A DNA stretch of 64,000 nt from Mytilus trossulus (taxonomy: Eukaryota; Mollusca; Bivalvia; Mytilida; Mytilidae). The stretch's first letter is position 1. Every line of letters starts with the position of its first letter. Of this stretch, positions 20,091-31,800 are shown piece after piece. Where the stretch lies: contig NC_086377.1 in assembly GCF_036588685.1 (NCBI RefSeq), positions 66,149,233 to 66,213,232 on the forward strand. The letters are read 5' to 3'. A program made the translations under genes and the position numbers. The notes beneath the pieces were generated by a model. The model made no database searches. It worked only from the letters and a program-made list of their open reading frames with translations, and had not been told where the DNA came from.

Positions 20091-20762
20091 ATTAGACCGT
20101 TGGTTTTCCCATTTGAATGGTTTTACACTAGTAATTTTGGGCCCTTTATAGCTTGCTGTTCGGTATGAGCCAAGACTCCGTGTTTAAGGCCGTACATTGA
20201 CCTTTAATGGTTTACTTTTTTTTAAATTGTAATACATGGATGGAGAGTTGTCTCATTGACACTCACACCACATCTTTCTATATCTTTTTAATGATATTTT
20301 CCAAGATGATTTAGTGGGATATATTCATCGTTCTGAATAAACAGTTATATATACTCAATATAGGTATTATAAGGTTATTGCATCTTGGCGAACATTATTC
20401 ACGTATATTTCGTAAAGCACGTGTGATAAACATGTAATATTTGCGACTGGACATAAAGCAACCAACAATCAATCAATAATGACATTCATTTTATACTGTA
20501 AATTGTTATAAATATTTATGTAAATTGATGTATAAAAAATGTACTTTCCATTTTGCATTAAATGATTTATGTTCAATTTGTAACATGCTGTTGTGACATT
20601 TTTCTTGTAGATTTTCTCTTTTTAAAGTCTATTATTAGTAAATTAAACATGTAACTACCACGTGTGATCTTGGAATTCCGCTACAATTCTTCACGCCCAC
20701 TAACGGTTTCAATGCCTTCCAATTACACATTTATCAATGCTGAATGCCATTTTATTGTTAAT

Positions 20763-20950
20763 ATAAAAAAGGAAGATGTGGTATGTTTGCCAATGAGACA
20801 ACTCTCCACTAGAGACCAAATGACTCAGAAATTAACAACTATGTGTCATCGTACGACCTGTAACAATGAGCAAAGCCCATACCGCATAGTCAGCTATAAA
20901 AGGCACCGAAATGACAATGTAAAACAATTTAAACGAGAAAACTGACGGCC
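20763..20950 (+). repeat. R1 interspersed repeat
   Basis: Nearly complete copy from AAAAAGGAAGATGTGGTATG to GAGAAAACTGACGGCC. Confidence 0.75.
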
Positions 20951-21118
20951 ATGTATTAGTGTATGTTTTAAGCAAGTTTCGAGTTTTAAGCAGATCTTAC
21001 AGAGTGTAGTCTAATGAAAAGAAGGAATTGATGCGTAAATGTCCAATTCAGAAGCAAATGAAAAACTTTGTGCTGCTTTCATTAACACCAACATCTCAAT
21101 TTTTTGTCTAAGCTAGAT

Positions 21119-21141
21119 CCCCCCCCCCCCCCCCCCCCCCC
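21119..21141. repeat. Poly-C tract, 23 bases
   Basis: Uninterrupted run of 23 C (poly-G on the other strand). Length in the assembly may be unreliable. Confidence 0.95.
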
Positions 21142-21299
21142 GCAGAGCGCAAACAATGCTATTTTGTTTTTCAATGCTATCAATAGACAAAAAAATCATC
21201 TTTCATTTCGTATATCAATGTTCTAAAATCAATCAAATGTACATACTAGTTCATGTATATGCGCTTCAAGAAGCTCGATTTCTATCCGACTCAACTCAG

Positions 21300-21497
21300 T
21301 TAGGGACGACATTAAAAGTTTGGGGGTGGGGGTTACAATTCTACAAGTTTTGTACATCTAAAATCGAATTTTACATATATCCATATTGGTAAATAAAATT
21401 TTCCCAAATTAAGTTAAGGTGGGGGTGGGGTCAGTGAAAAAAACTATGTGGATTAAGTTTTTTTTATCCTACATTAAACTTTTGATGTCGTCCCTTA
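21300..21497. mobile_element. Short MITE (TAAGGGACGACAT ends)
   Basis: TAGGGACGACATTAAAAGTT at 21301 matches the reverse complement of 21476-21497 with two or three mismatches. The interior holds two GGGGGTGGGG motifs (about 21323 and 21422). Confidence 0.65.
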
Positions 21498-22357
21498 TAT
21501 ACATTTAGTATATCAATAAATGTGTCTACATTTCATTACCGTTAAATTGATTTCAGGTTCATGTTAGAACACTTATAAATAATTCTGCATTATTCAAGCC
21601 TTACAAACAAGTTAAAGCAATTATCAATAAAAACTTGTATTTATATTAAGTACTTCGGTTTGATGGTACTGTACCATGGTTTCTATATTCATATATTTAT
21701 AACTTTTTGTAAGCGTATTAAAAAAACCGGATTTTTTTCTTTGAGATTTTAGTATCATAGTTAGTGTCCATTGTTTTCGTGTTTGGTGGCACCGCGACGC
21801 GACGCTTCACGTTCGGTCTTGTTAGCGCTCTAATGTGTATACAATGCTTAATTGCAAGATATTTTTATGAAACTTATAACTTTGATTTATATCAGCAATG
21901 TCTTGGACGAGTCTAAAAATCAGTACTAATCAATTATTTTTAAAAGAGTTCAATATGATCTTTGGAAGATTATCTATTTAAAAATGCGTTATATTTGCTT
22001 TCACGTCTGCGTTATATTTGCTTTCACGTCTTTATTTCTCTAAGACATCTAAAATGTTTTACAGATAAAAAAAATACAACTAAGTTTTAAATTGTTATAG
22101 TCATTGGATATATAAATGCTAGAATACACCCACAAAATCGCGGGCTTTTAGAGTGTGGTTGAATAGATGCACTGTTGAAGGATGTATTTTTGTTAAAGAT
22201 TTTTCGACTGGAGAATTTCAGGAAAAGTATAAAAAGTAATAGCTAGGTAATTAGTAGCAGTGCAATTTTTTTTAAGCCCTCACCTTTTTTTTATTTCAAA
22301 GACCGTTATTTTTTTTTCATTTTCCTGTTTTTCTGGAAACTATGAACATATGTATAC
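21498..22357. other. Intergenic, nothing recognised
   Basis: A/T-rich. A 26-bp stretch (GTTATATTTGCTTTCACGTC) is directly duplicated at about 21988-22032. Confidence 0.35.
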
Positions 22358-22514
22358 TATAAATAAAGTGTATTTGCTATTTACTATCCATTCCATGTTT
22401 ACTATCCTAGGCAATATAGTCATTATAGAGACTCCTTATATAATATATATCAGTGACAGCCGCGGATAGTAAATTTGGAATTTATAGTAAATAGCAAATA
22501 CGTTTTCTTTATAG
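22358..22514. repeat. Long hairpin with about 50-bp arms
   Basis: CTATAAATAAAGTGTATTTG at 22358 through 22407 pairs with 22464-22514 along its whole length with scattered mismatches. The 56-bp loop is A/T-rich. An R1 copy begins about 9 bp after it. Confidence 0.75.
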
Positions 22515-23204
22515 TATATAGATATAGGAAGATGTGGTGTGAGTGCCAATGAGACAACTCTCCATCCAAGTAACAATTTAAAAAGTAAACCATTATAGGT
22601 TAAAGTACGGCCTATATGTATTATCATAGTATACAGAAAAACGCAAAATAATTCACCTGTCCCAGTCCGAAACGGAAATCGTGTCTATGACTTAAAAGTG
22701 CGCCCGATGACGGAAACAATATCTGGACACCTTTTTTTTCATTTATCTCACCCCAAAAAACAAACTAAATACTTATAAGCAAGGATGACAAATGCGACTT
22801 TGCATGGTACCTATAGGGCACTGAGTCATGATGACTTGTTTATTGTGGAAGGAAGAGAAGCGACACACAAAATTATGTCTTCTCGTTTAATAGTATAGAA
22901 GACGTGTAACTCTTATTTCTTATCCCTATTCAAACGTATGAATATATATCACAGTTAGAACATGAGCTCCATGTTTTTGACGCAAGAACAAATGTAATGA
23001 CAACGAAAGTTTAGCATGTACCTAATCACACATTCACTGCAAATTTGCATAATATTGATATAAACTTAAATAATTGTTAATATTATACAAATACCACAAA
23101 TGCTTAACCTGAGTTTGAACTTTATCCAGCTGTTTGTGACAAATTAACAATATTCAAAAAGGTCATAAGCGAAAGATCGAGAACCCTTTTGCACTTCTAA
23201 AAGA

Positions 23205-23340
23205 GGGACAGTCAAACTCATAAATCGAAAATCCACTGACAATGCCATGGCTAAAAATGAAAAGGACAAACAGACAAACAATAGTACACATGATACAACA
23301 TAGAACACTTAAGAATACGCAACACGAACCCCCTCTCAAA
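23205..23340 (+). repeat. R2 interspersed repeat
   Basis: Family R2 is recognised by GGGACAGTCAAACTCATAAA, CTGACAACGCCATGGCTAAA and AGGCAACACGAACCC-type text. Other copies: 24523-24600, 25085-25215 (fragment), 30545-30780, 42795-42965, 53945-54135 (plus), 37575-37745 (minus). Confidence 0.7.
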
Positions 23341-23435
23341 AAAAATAAATTTGAATGCTTGGATTATTACTTCAAAACTGTTCACATTTATATTTTTGCT
23401 TGGAACTAGACTATTGTCATTACAACAAATCATAA

Positions 23436-23666
23436 ATGTATGCAGTTCAGAAGATAAAAAGGTACATTTTAACAGTTTTTGACAAGCGATTCGAGTGTGT
23501 TTGTGGTGACACAACTAAGTTTCCTGTGTATTTGTTTGGTGGGTACAGCAAGCAGTGTGATGAACTATTGGACAAGCTAACTTCCAGGGTGCTGCGTGCT
23601 TCTAACAGAGAGCTGACACAATTGTCTTTGGCAGGCCTGAAAATAGTAAAAACAAGGATTCAATAA
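23436..23666 (+). pseudogene. Unrecognised 76-codon frame ending at an A-tract
   Basis: The frame has unusually protein-like composition for this intergenic region (FECVCGDTTKFPVYLFGGYS, then CDELLDKLTSRVLRASNREL) and stops at an AATAAA followed directly by a run of A. That ending is what a reverse-transcribed mRNA copy leaves. A possible acceptor (ACATTTTAACAG) lies at about 23474. I do not recognise the family; it could be the 3' end of a processed pseudogene or of a LINE. Confidence 0.3.
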
Positions 23667-24240
23667 AAAAAAAACAGACTTTATTTCTTGATAGCGTTTG
23701 GTAGAGTGACGCTAATCGAGAAAAAAGTGAATCCATGGAATGAATTTAATTTTCAGTTTTTGAGACAAAATTTTCATTGTAAAAGTGGCAGATTATTGTA
23801 CCACGTGCAAAACCATTCATTGTCAATGTGGCTATTTCTATTTCCTTCTTTATCAACTTAACTTGTCAAATTAAAGACGTATAATTACATAAATCATTTA
23901 TTTGTTAACCCTTACAAAGGAACTAATGGACATTACATATTGTAATCTGTCGCCTTGCTTTTTCATAAACGAGATAATACATACAAGATTTAAAACTTGA
24001 GAATAATCTTTTTTTTGTTCAGCAGATTTACACCTTATATTCCTGTTTTAAGATAGATAATAAAGTTAAAGAAAACTTGTGAACCAAACTTCGAAATGTT
24101 TAAGCCAAATAAAAAATTAATTAAATTTCCAAAGTGTCCAAACTATTGAACATAAAAATAAGAATATTCCCTATAAAAGTCTAAAGCAAATTTAATGCAA
24201 TTTCTATCTATGACATGCAACTTGATCCAACAGGTACATG
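23667..24240. other. Intergenic, nothing recognised
   Basis: A/T-rich, no coding or repeat signal seen. Confidence 0.35.
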
Positions 24241-24334
24241 GGAAGGAACGTGGACGGCCTGATAGCGGGCTACCACGGGTCTCGACCGCGAGGAAGGTAC
24301 GTGGTCGACCTTTAGCGGGCTATCACGGGTCTCG
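24241..24334. repeat. GC-rich direct duplication
   Basis: Two copies (24241-24284 and 24292-24334) of a unit with GGAAGG(A/T)ACGTGG and TAGCGGGCTA(C/T)CACGGGT. It is a GC-rich island in very AT-rich surroundings. Confidence 0.8.
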
Positions 24335-25761
24335 TTTCAAAGGAGAAGATTGTTAAGTGAAGTTTTCTACGTCTATTATGTGTATTTTTATGTTTTCAAT
24401 TTTGTATCGATTTGATAAGTTAAGCCCTTGAAAACTGATATTTATCGTATTGTACTGTTTATATACAATAAGGAGATGTGGCAACATTGCCAATGAGACA
24501 AATACATACACCACTGTCAGAACAGGGACGAAAGATACCAAAGGGACGTTCACACTCGTACATCGAAAATTAACTGACAACACCATGCATGGCTAACAAA
24601 GAAAAAAGAATGTTTGGGCCTTTCCATAGCTTGCTGTTAGCTCAGTGTTGAAGACCGTAGGGAGACGGATTTATAAAAGTTTTTCCAAACTTGTTTCCGA
24701 ATCCCATATTTGAACTTTATGTAACATTGTAATATACATCTGTAATTTTTCATTAAAACTACTGATTAAACTAAGTCCATACACAAATTAAGCCGTTACT
24801 TTTCCCATTTGAATTGTTTAACACTATCATTTCGGGGTCTTTCATAACTAACTATATGGTATGGGTTTTGCTCGTTGTTGAAGGCCGTACGATAACATAT
24901 AGGTGTTAATTTCTGTGAAATTTGATCTCTTGTGGAGAGTTGTCTCATTGGAAATCATACCACATCTTTTTTTTCTTCTTCTATATATATATTTGACCTA
25001 CAATGGTTCACTTTTACAAATTGTGCCTTGGATGTAGAGTTGGCTCATTAGCACTCATACCACATCTTATATCTAAATAATAGTACACAAAAAAAACATA
25101 GAAAACCAAAGACCAAACGACATGAACCCCATAAAAAACTGGAGGTTAACTCATGTGCTCCTGGAGGGTGAGCAGATCCTCCTCCAAATGTGAAACCCGT
25201 CGTGTTGCTCATGTTACAATGTATTACAAATCCGGTAAATAGTCTTAATCGGTAGATCACGTTCGTGAAAAGGAAACGGGATTGTAGATACGACATAAGG
25301 CACATATCATTTGTGAAACGGATAATATGAAAAAGGTCAAACAACTTGTGACTGAGGTTAGATGGAGGGTTTGGCGACTGCACCCGGAGGTGGTCACCAA
25401 ACAGTGATTTCATATTTATATTGAGAATTATTTAATATGTGTTTTTGTATATATTAGATCGTGATAATTTTGAAATAAGAATCTATTTTTGTCTGAACGA
25501 GTAGAATTTTTTATTGTAGACCACATCATATTCTTCTGTTTTTGCTTGCCTTTGAGGTATATGTACGTGCGTAATCAATTATCAGATTAATATATTTTTA
25601 TTCTACCTAATTTGCATATGTTAGTTTCTGCGTAATATATACTAAATCAATTTATATGATGAATTTTGTTATATATAACATATTGTTCCTGCAAGCACAC
25701 CTTTATCGTGTATCGAACAAGAAATCACATGTAGTCGGTTAAATATCGATAAATCATAAGT

Positions 25762-25767
25762 TATAAA
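25762..25767 (+). promoter_or_regulatory. Candidate TATA box of the inhibitor gene
   Basis: TATAAA lies 61 bp before the ATG at 25823; an initiator-like TTCATTT (A at 25794) sits about 32 bp downstream, giving a 5' UTR of about 29 nt. Inferred from spacing only. Confidence 0.4.
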
Positions 25768-25822
25768 TTCAAGAGGTTGTTCGAACTGTATTCATTTACG
25801 AGATTTAACGTGATTGTACGAG

Positions 25823-25870
25823 ATGTGGCAAGCTGGACTCTTGCTCGCTTGTCTTATTCATTGTGTACAT
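25823..25870 (+). CDS. Exon 1: signal peptide
   Basis: Sixteen codons, ATG to a GTAAGT donor, phase 0. The core GLLLACLI is hydrophobic and the exon ends just before the first mature residues (TTSYP), a typical signal-peptide exon that can be shuffled in phase 0. Confidence 0.75.
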
Positions 25871-28800
25871 GTAAGTTTTAAAAGAAATTAATGATATTAT
25901 TATTCAAATGAGTGGATATTTTTTAGCATTATGATGCATTTGTATATTTAAAAAACAAAATGGAATAATTCCAAAATAATAAAAACTTAATGATATATAT
26001 TTTTTATATTTTTTATAATATATTTTCGGTTTCGACATGAAGTGTAACATGTTAGAAGATGAAAAACATTTTGTTTTTATTAGGTCGTGAATTTAAAAAA
26101 GAATAAGAGAAACCGAGAATCGATTTTTTTATAATTTGTAATAATTTTTCTGATGAAGAAATGTAATGTTTATTCATACTCAATCTACACCATGACAAGT
26201 AAATACATTGGGAACCTTTATTAAACAGTCAATACATTTTTGCAGAAGTAAGGACATGGTACACTGGAATATTTGCAGTTATTGAATGATTAGGCAGCTA
26301 ATGCATCGGTTTTTTTTAACTTAATTTGTATATGTCACAAACTTATTGTTAGAAGTTTATATTGCAATTTCCATTTGAATCTTTAACTTGAATTTATATA
26401 ATTATACCTAAAAATCAATCACATATTGATTGAAATACTTTAAGAAAACAAAAGATCGTAAACCCCAATTCTGAGAAGTTTCCGGAGAGGTTTTATTATG
26501 AATTTGAATTGAAATCAGTAGACGTCACTCTCTGACAAAACTCTAATTTAAGATGATAAACAAATATATGTCAATTGAGATCTTTTGGTGTTGTACATAG
26601 AAATATAAAATGAGTCTTGAAATATATGTGCTAAAATATGAAAACAAATTCCGGATTTGTGATCAACCCTCAAACAATAAATTATTTCCATTAGTTTATA
26701 TGTCCTGGTTAACATGTTTAACGATAACAAAAAAAATACAACTATTTGTTACGCATACTTCGGCCTATAGACACGGACGTTATCCAGATCACAAAAAAAA
26801 ATATAACAAATTAAACGAGTCATAATATTACATATACATGTACATGTATGTTGAATCCTATAACTTTACAAGCAATTAATTTGGTATGCGTTTTCTATAT
26901 AGCTACTCGAAGAGACCATATATTAAATTTATAACATTTATATATAGAAGTTGACAGATTTGGTCAAAATCTATTAGATTGCTTTTTTATAAAATTTTAG
27001 ATTAATTGAGAGAATTGATGAAAAGTAAGGTGACGTTAGAAACTTTAACAATAACTGGCAAAGTACTTTATATGAACTCTCGTTTTGAATTGAATAGTTA
27101 TATGCACTCTCGTTTTGAATTGAATAGTTATATGAACTCTCGTTTTAAATTGAATAGTTCCCATTTTAGTTTTTAAGTTGAATATTTCTTGTTTTCATTT
27201 GAATGTTTCTTTATTCTTAATTATAATGATCCTTTATTTCAAATACCCAAAGAGATTATAGATTTACTATTTTACAACTTAATCCGATGGGTGTCAAAAG
27301 TGCGAAACTTACACTCAACTTAAAAAGAAGCAATTATTGCTACTTTACTAAGTTTAACCGGAGGATAATTAAATCTTGTCAGTAAACGACGCGCAGCTAG
27401 ATATCGGACCGGGATACCAGGCTAGAGGACAATAACCTGATTATTATTACATAAGATTGGACAATGATATATATTTTATGAGAACTTTTTGTTATGTTTT
27501 AACACCCTTAACTTTAGATTAATTTATGTTTTGTAAACTGTTGCTTGGGCAGTCTTCCCCTAGCTTTCTTTCAAACTGTAGACTTGTGAATAAATTTGTA
27601 TAGAGCCGAGATTAACGGAGTTAGACCGGAAAAAACGGTGTTATACACGTATCGTTGTGACCCCCCTCCCCCTTATTGTAATTTTGTATGCAATGGTATA
27701 AATCTAGCAAAAGTGGAGTATTTTACTCCTCTAAATTTTTTGAAGTTTATTATACCAAAGGTCGGTTTTTCTCCGGACACTACGGCATCTTCCGCGAATA
27801 AAAAAACTGACCACCATAAAATAGCGCTATAGTGTTGAATGCGACACCAATCAACTAATTAGAGAGTACCTTCACTTTTCTCTAGTTATAACTCTTATTT
27901 AAATGTATATGTAAAGCAGATTTATCCTATACTTTTGATGGTATAAAGAACATAAATGCAGAAGGACTGTTTTATTTTTTTAATTTTATTTCCTAAATAT
28001 CAACAAGTATTTTTTTTACTTCATCAATAACGGAATTGAGTTTTAATGATAGTAACCGAAGTCAATATGTTATGCTATTAAAATAATGGACGCAATTGTT
28101 TGAAACATTGAACGTTCAATTATGGAAGTTTTAAACGCAATTTATTTTATAAGAATAATTACAATGTCATTGATTTACTGTTTCAAATAAATATTGATAA
28201 AATGTAAAAACCAGGATAATCCAGTCATTATATTTCACTCACGTCGATCGCTACATTACATGGACATACTCTTGAGGTCAAAGGCCATAGGGGGCGCTGT
28301 AATTATTCTAGAATATTTTAGCTGACTTGGTAAAACTTAAAAGTGAAGGAGAATAAGTTACATTTAAAAAAAAAAGAAACTAATGAAATAGCATGTGTCA
28401 AAGGACAAAATGTTCAGAGAGATTATTAATCTTAAATATAATGTTCGCCTCGACATTTATGTAATTAAAAAGTCAAATGTTATAATTAAGTACATTTTAT
28501 TCATTCACATCTGTTGCGCTAAATAGATTTAATGTTTATTGTAATTTCACAGTGCAGGAACATTATAAAAAAGGGATTTATTTTATCACTCTAATACCGG
28601 ATTAGGCGTTTCCAGTACAGGTCCTTTATTACAATTGGGGTCAAAGATCAAATAATTACACGTATGTGCACACAAAAGAGAGGTGTATATATACCATTTA
28701 ATACGCGTTTTATGTATTGTACAAATCTTCGTGCTAAGTATGGAAACTTTACGATATTGCAAAGAAGGAAATCTTTCACCTGTAATTAAAGATATAACAC

Positions 28801-31800
28801 ATACATTGTAAATGAATGGTTGGTTTGGTTAATTGATTGTTGTTTGATTAACGTCCAGTGGCAAATATTTCATGATTGTTCAGAACGAGAACAAAGTAAC
28901 TAGGAATTAAGTAAATAGGTCATGTATGAAAGAACGTCCGCGATCAACGTATTGGGAATATGGACTCCAACTGCGAAATGGGGAAATATTGGCTAGGGAC
29001 AAAAACACATTCCTACAACAAGCCACATACAGACCCTTTAATTAAGGATTCTTAATTGAACTTCCTAGTTAAACGGATGCTTTAAATTGACAAGGGTTTA
29101 AAAGCCGATCTGTTAATTACCAATGTTTACAAATTCCTTTAGGATGCAGATGAATTTTCGTTCTTTTTACTGTAACGGTGTTTTTATAAAAAAGATGTAG
29201 TATGATTGCAAATGAGATAAATCTTCACCAGAGACCAAAATGACACACAAATTAACAACTATAGGTCACCGTGTACATGTAGCCTTCAACAATTAGAAAA
29301 GCCTATACCGCATAGTCAGCTATAAAAGGCCCCGAAATGACAATGTAAAACAATTCAAACAAGAAAACTAACGGCCTTTTAATTATGTGACAGACAACAA
29401 GCTATCCCCATAGCCAGGATTGAACCTAAGTGACATATTATTGTTTAAATATCTGCATATTCAATAAAAGCATATATACTATCTTCTTTTTTATTATCCA
29501 CAAACAGGAAACTATCCCCATAGCCAGTGTTGACCCCAAGTGACATATTATTGTTCAAATATCTGCATTTTCAATATAAGCATACTATCTCCTTTTTATT
29601 ATCCACAAACAAAAAGCTATCGACGATGCCCAGTATTGAACCCAAGTGACATACTATTATTCAAATATCTGCATTTTCAATATAAGCATACTATCTCCTT
29701 TTTATTATCCACAGACAACAAGTTATCCACGATGTCCAGTATTGAACCCAACAGACAGATGTAGTAGTTACATAAAAAGTGATAACTGTCAGACAGATTC
29801 CAACTGTTACGGTGGTTAGTATCTTACAATAGTAAGCTATAATTGGAGTCCATGTTAATCTAGATATACCGTATAGCGGGTTATTTTCGCGGGTGTAAAA
29901 TTTCGCGATTTTCAATGAATAAGGTATACGAAATATTTTTGCGGTTTTTATTTTGGCGGTTTCGAAACTTTTATCCATACCTTTGCATGTACACTTTTAA
30001 ATTGGCGGAATTTATTTTGGCGATTTTGTTCTATCCGCGAAAATAAGCGAAAATTTACACTCCGCGAAAATAACCCGCTATACGGTATATAACTGTAAAA
30101 AATAATCCGACAAATGCGTTTTGTGAACATCGAGAACCCACAACATAGAAAAATAGACAACAAAACAATGCAAATAAAATCACAGCATTTAAACAAAGTT
30201 AAATGTATGTAAAGCGTTGTAGTGCAGTGATACTATAAGGATATATGTTCCTCTGGTTACGGATACGATTGCTGATAAATGATTTAGAAACGCAATGCTT
30301 TGAAAATAATTTGTTTATTTTGTCTTGTAGGCAAAGTATGTTGTCCACAAAAATGTGGAAAAGATTGCGTCAACCCAATCGTAAGTAATGTTCGATTGAA
30401 GTAATACGAGAACTATATATCATGCAATTCATTTACGTTATGTTTATTACAGAAATGACATGGACTTTGTTCATATAATATTTAATTTGAAAAATTGAAT
30501 GTGATTTATGAAAATAAATTCAATCAAACATTAAGACAGCATTTACAGGAAATAAAGTTACGAAAGATACCATAAGGACAGTCAAACTCATAGATTGAAA
30601 ATAAACTGACAACGTCATGGCTAAAATAAAAAGATAAACAGACAAAAAATAGTACATAATACAAAACATAGAGTACTAAAGACTAAGCAACACGAACCCT
30701 ACCAAAAGGGGGGGGGGTGTCCTCATGTGCTCCGGAAGGGTAAGCAGACCCTGCTCCACATGAAGAGGAAACGTCCATCGAAAAAAACATTGATACACCC
30801 ATTGTTCAATATCAACATATTCAAAACATTGATACTAATCTAAAACAAAAACAAAATAATGTTTAAACACTTTTGCATTTAGCATTGATCATTTTTAATG
30901 TGATCAATGCTAGAACTATTTAATACCATTTTGTAAGATGTAACACCACCTAATCGGCTATATTAAATATAAAATTATTGCAGCCACCTAAGATCATCTT
31001 ATCGACATCGAATTTCAATTGCTGAATTGTTTTTAAAGTTATTTACTCTTCACAATAACACATTCTTGCAAGACTTGATAAGACTTTGGGGTGTTCAAGG
31101 ATGACCTGTGGCAATTTAATATTCGGTCCAATTCTAAAATCATCTCATTTCCATTTTTCAAACCACACTATTTACAGATATTATTTAATTTGATACACTA
31201 ATTTTTATCAATGATTTCCTTATAGTGTTATTGATGAAAACGTTCAGCTAATTATTTCAAAGAGTTAACCCCCTTATGTGTTTTGTACCACTTAATGCTG
31301 AGTTCACACGTAATTCGAATTCGATTCGCATTAACTAATTCGACTTAGTTTAATTCGCATTCGATACGTTTTACGTCCAAACGTCAATTCTAATTCGAAT
31401 TGAAATGCGCATCAAATTCGCCTTACTGTTCAAACGACGTTAACTTTTAAAACTCGTATTAACAAAAACGTGTTTCTAATGCGAATTGACTAATTTGAAT
31501 TGGTTAATTCGAATCAATTCGAATTAAAAAAAGGAGAGTGTGTTAACCCGATTAGCGAATTCGATTCGCATTCGACTCGAATTCAATTCGAATTAAATGT
31601 CCGTGTGAACGAGGCATTTTAATGCTTACTTTTCAAGAATTCCTGCTAGTTCATCCCAATGGCATTTGATGGGTAACAGATATAAGACTTTGTTAATATT
31701 GCATTTAACAATGTTCAATAAATTACAATTTCAGAAGCAAAAGCCAAAACTGGGTATATGTCCAGCTGTAGACGAAAAACCTCTGGAATTTTGTCAGAGA

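Noticed and set aside
25048-25413. 121-codon minus-strand frame upstream of the inhibitor gene
   Set aside because: Covers R1 and R2 repeat fragments; no domain.
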